Assembly (NCBI GenBank): GCA_015661555.1
Contig: DQVW01000025.1
Location: 1 to 5,209 of the forward strand
Reading direction: 5' to 3'
Origin: Methanothermococcus okinawensis
Lineage (GTDB): Archaea > AGJL01 > Methanococci > Methanococcales > Methanococcaceae
Length of the DNA stretch: 5,209 bases
Shown: positions 5,141 to 5,209 of the stretch, in pieces
How the letters are laid out: every line of letters begins with the position of its first letter
Position numbering within the stretch: the first letter of the stretch is position 1
Program-made: the position numbers and the translations under genes
The notes under the pieces: model-generated
Told to the model about the DNA's origin: nothing
Database searches by the model: none
The model's input: only the letters and a program-made list of their open reading frames with translations

Positions 5141-5209
5141 TTAAGTCATTACCGTTCTGGTATCCACCACTTCTACTTCCTATTTTTAGAGGGGGTGCGG
5201 ATTTCGGAA
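5141..5209. other. Region after engB at the window edge
   Basis: No gene can be supported here. A pyrimidine-rich stretch (5166-5187) ending in TATTTTTA could be a weak terminator for engB or a box A for a downstream gene. GAGGGGGTG (5189-5197) resembles a ribosome site for a plus-strand start just past the edge. GTG at 5195 opens a frame but would overlap its own ribosome site. On the minus strand, a frame ending in TAG at 5173-5175 could be the tail of a convergent gene, with too few codons to judge. Confidence 0.25.

Noticed and set aside
5195..5209. GTG start of a downstream gene reading MRISE
   Set aside because: The start would overlap its own G-rich ribosome site and only five codons are visible, so it is kept as an unresolved edge region.

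Overview
The window reads as a piece of a methanogenic archaeon of the class Methanococci (Methanococcales, probably a thermophilic relative of Methanocaldococcus or Methanothermococcus). The evidence is an archaeal diphthine synthase, an archaeal-type O-phosphoseryl-tRNA(Sec) selenium transferase whose catalytic residues keep the numbering I recall for the Methanococcus maripaludis enzyme, an archaeal ether-lipid prenyltransferase, GGTG-type Shine-Dalgarno sites, heavy use of AGG/AGA arginine codons, and short AT-rich intergenic gaps. The species cannot be fixed from the sequence alone.

Layout. Positions 13-89 hold a complete tRNA-Thr(GGU) with encoded CCA, followed by a T-rich terminator. 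dphB (166-936, +) follows. Its stop codon touches the stop codon of a minus-strand operon running from 3617 down to 937: spcS (SepSecS), minD, then three tandem paralogous small genes, called A (1325-1510), B (1137-1316) and C (937-1122) here. Each encodes 59-61 residues: an N-terminal membrane helix and a short coiled coil. Only 21 bp separate the start of spcS from the divergent plus-strand pair at 3639-5140, a UbiA-family digeranylgeranylglyceryl phosphate synthase and an EngB-type GTPase. The last 69 bases are non-coding or belong to an unseen neighbour. No stretch over 300 bases lacks a gene.

How the genes relate. tRNA-Thr, DphB (modifies elongation factor 2), SpcS (makes Sec-tRNA) and EngB (ribosome assembly in bacteria) all serve translation. 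The prenyltransferase makes the second ether bond of archaeal membrane lipids. The part that known biology does not explain is the minD module. MinD has a canonical deviant Walker ATPase core and a C-terminal amphipathic membrane-targeting helix close to the bacterial MinD tail. The start codon of small gene A overlaps the minD stop (ATGA), and B and C follow within 8 and 14 bp. Their predicted topology puts the coiled coil in the cytoplasm, where MinD acts, so they are candidate membrane anchors or regulators of MinD. This role is inferred. The three copies share an invariant 13-residue block and show a mosaic nucleotide pattern suggesting gene conversion. Copy B, at 59 codons, is easily missed by gene callers with a 60-residue cutoff.
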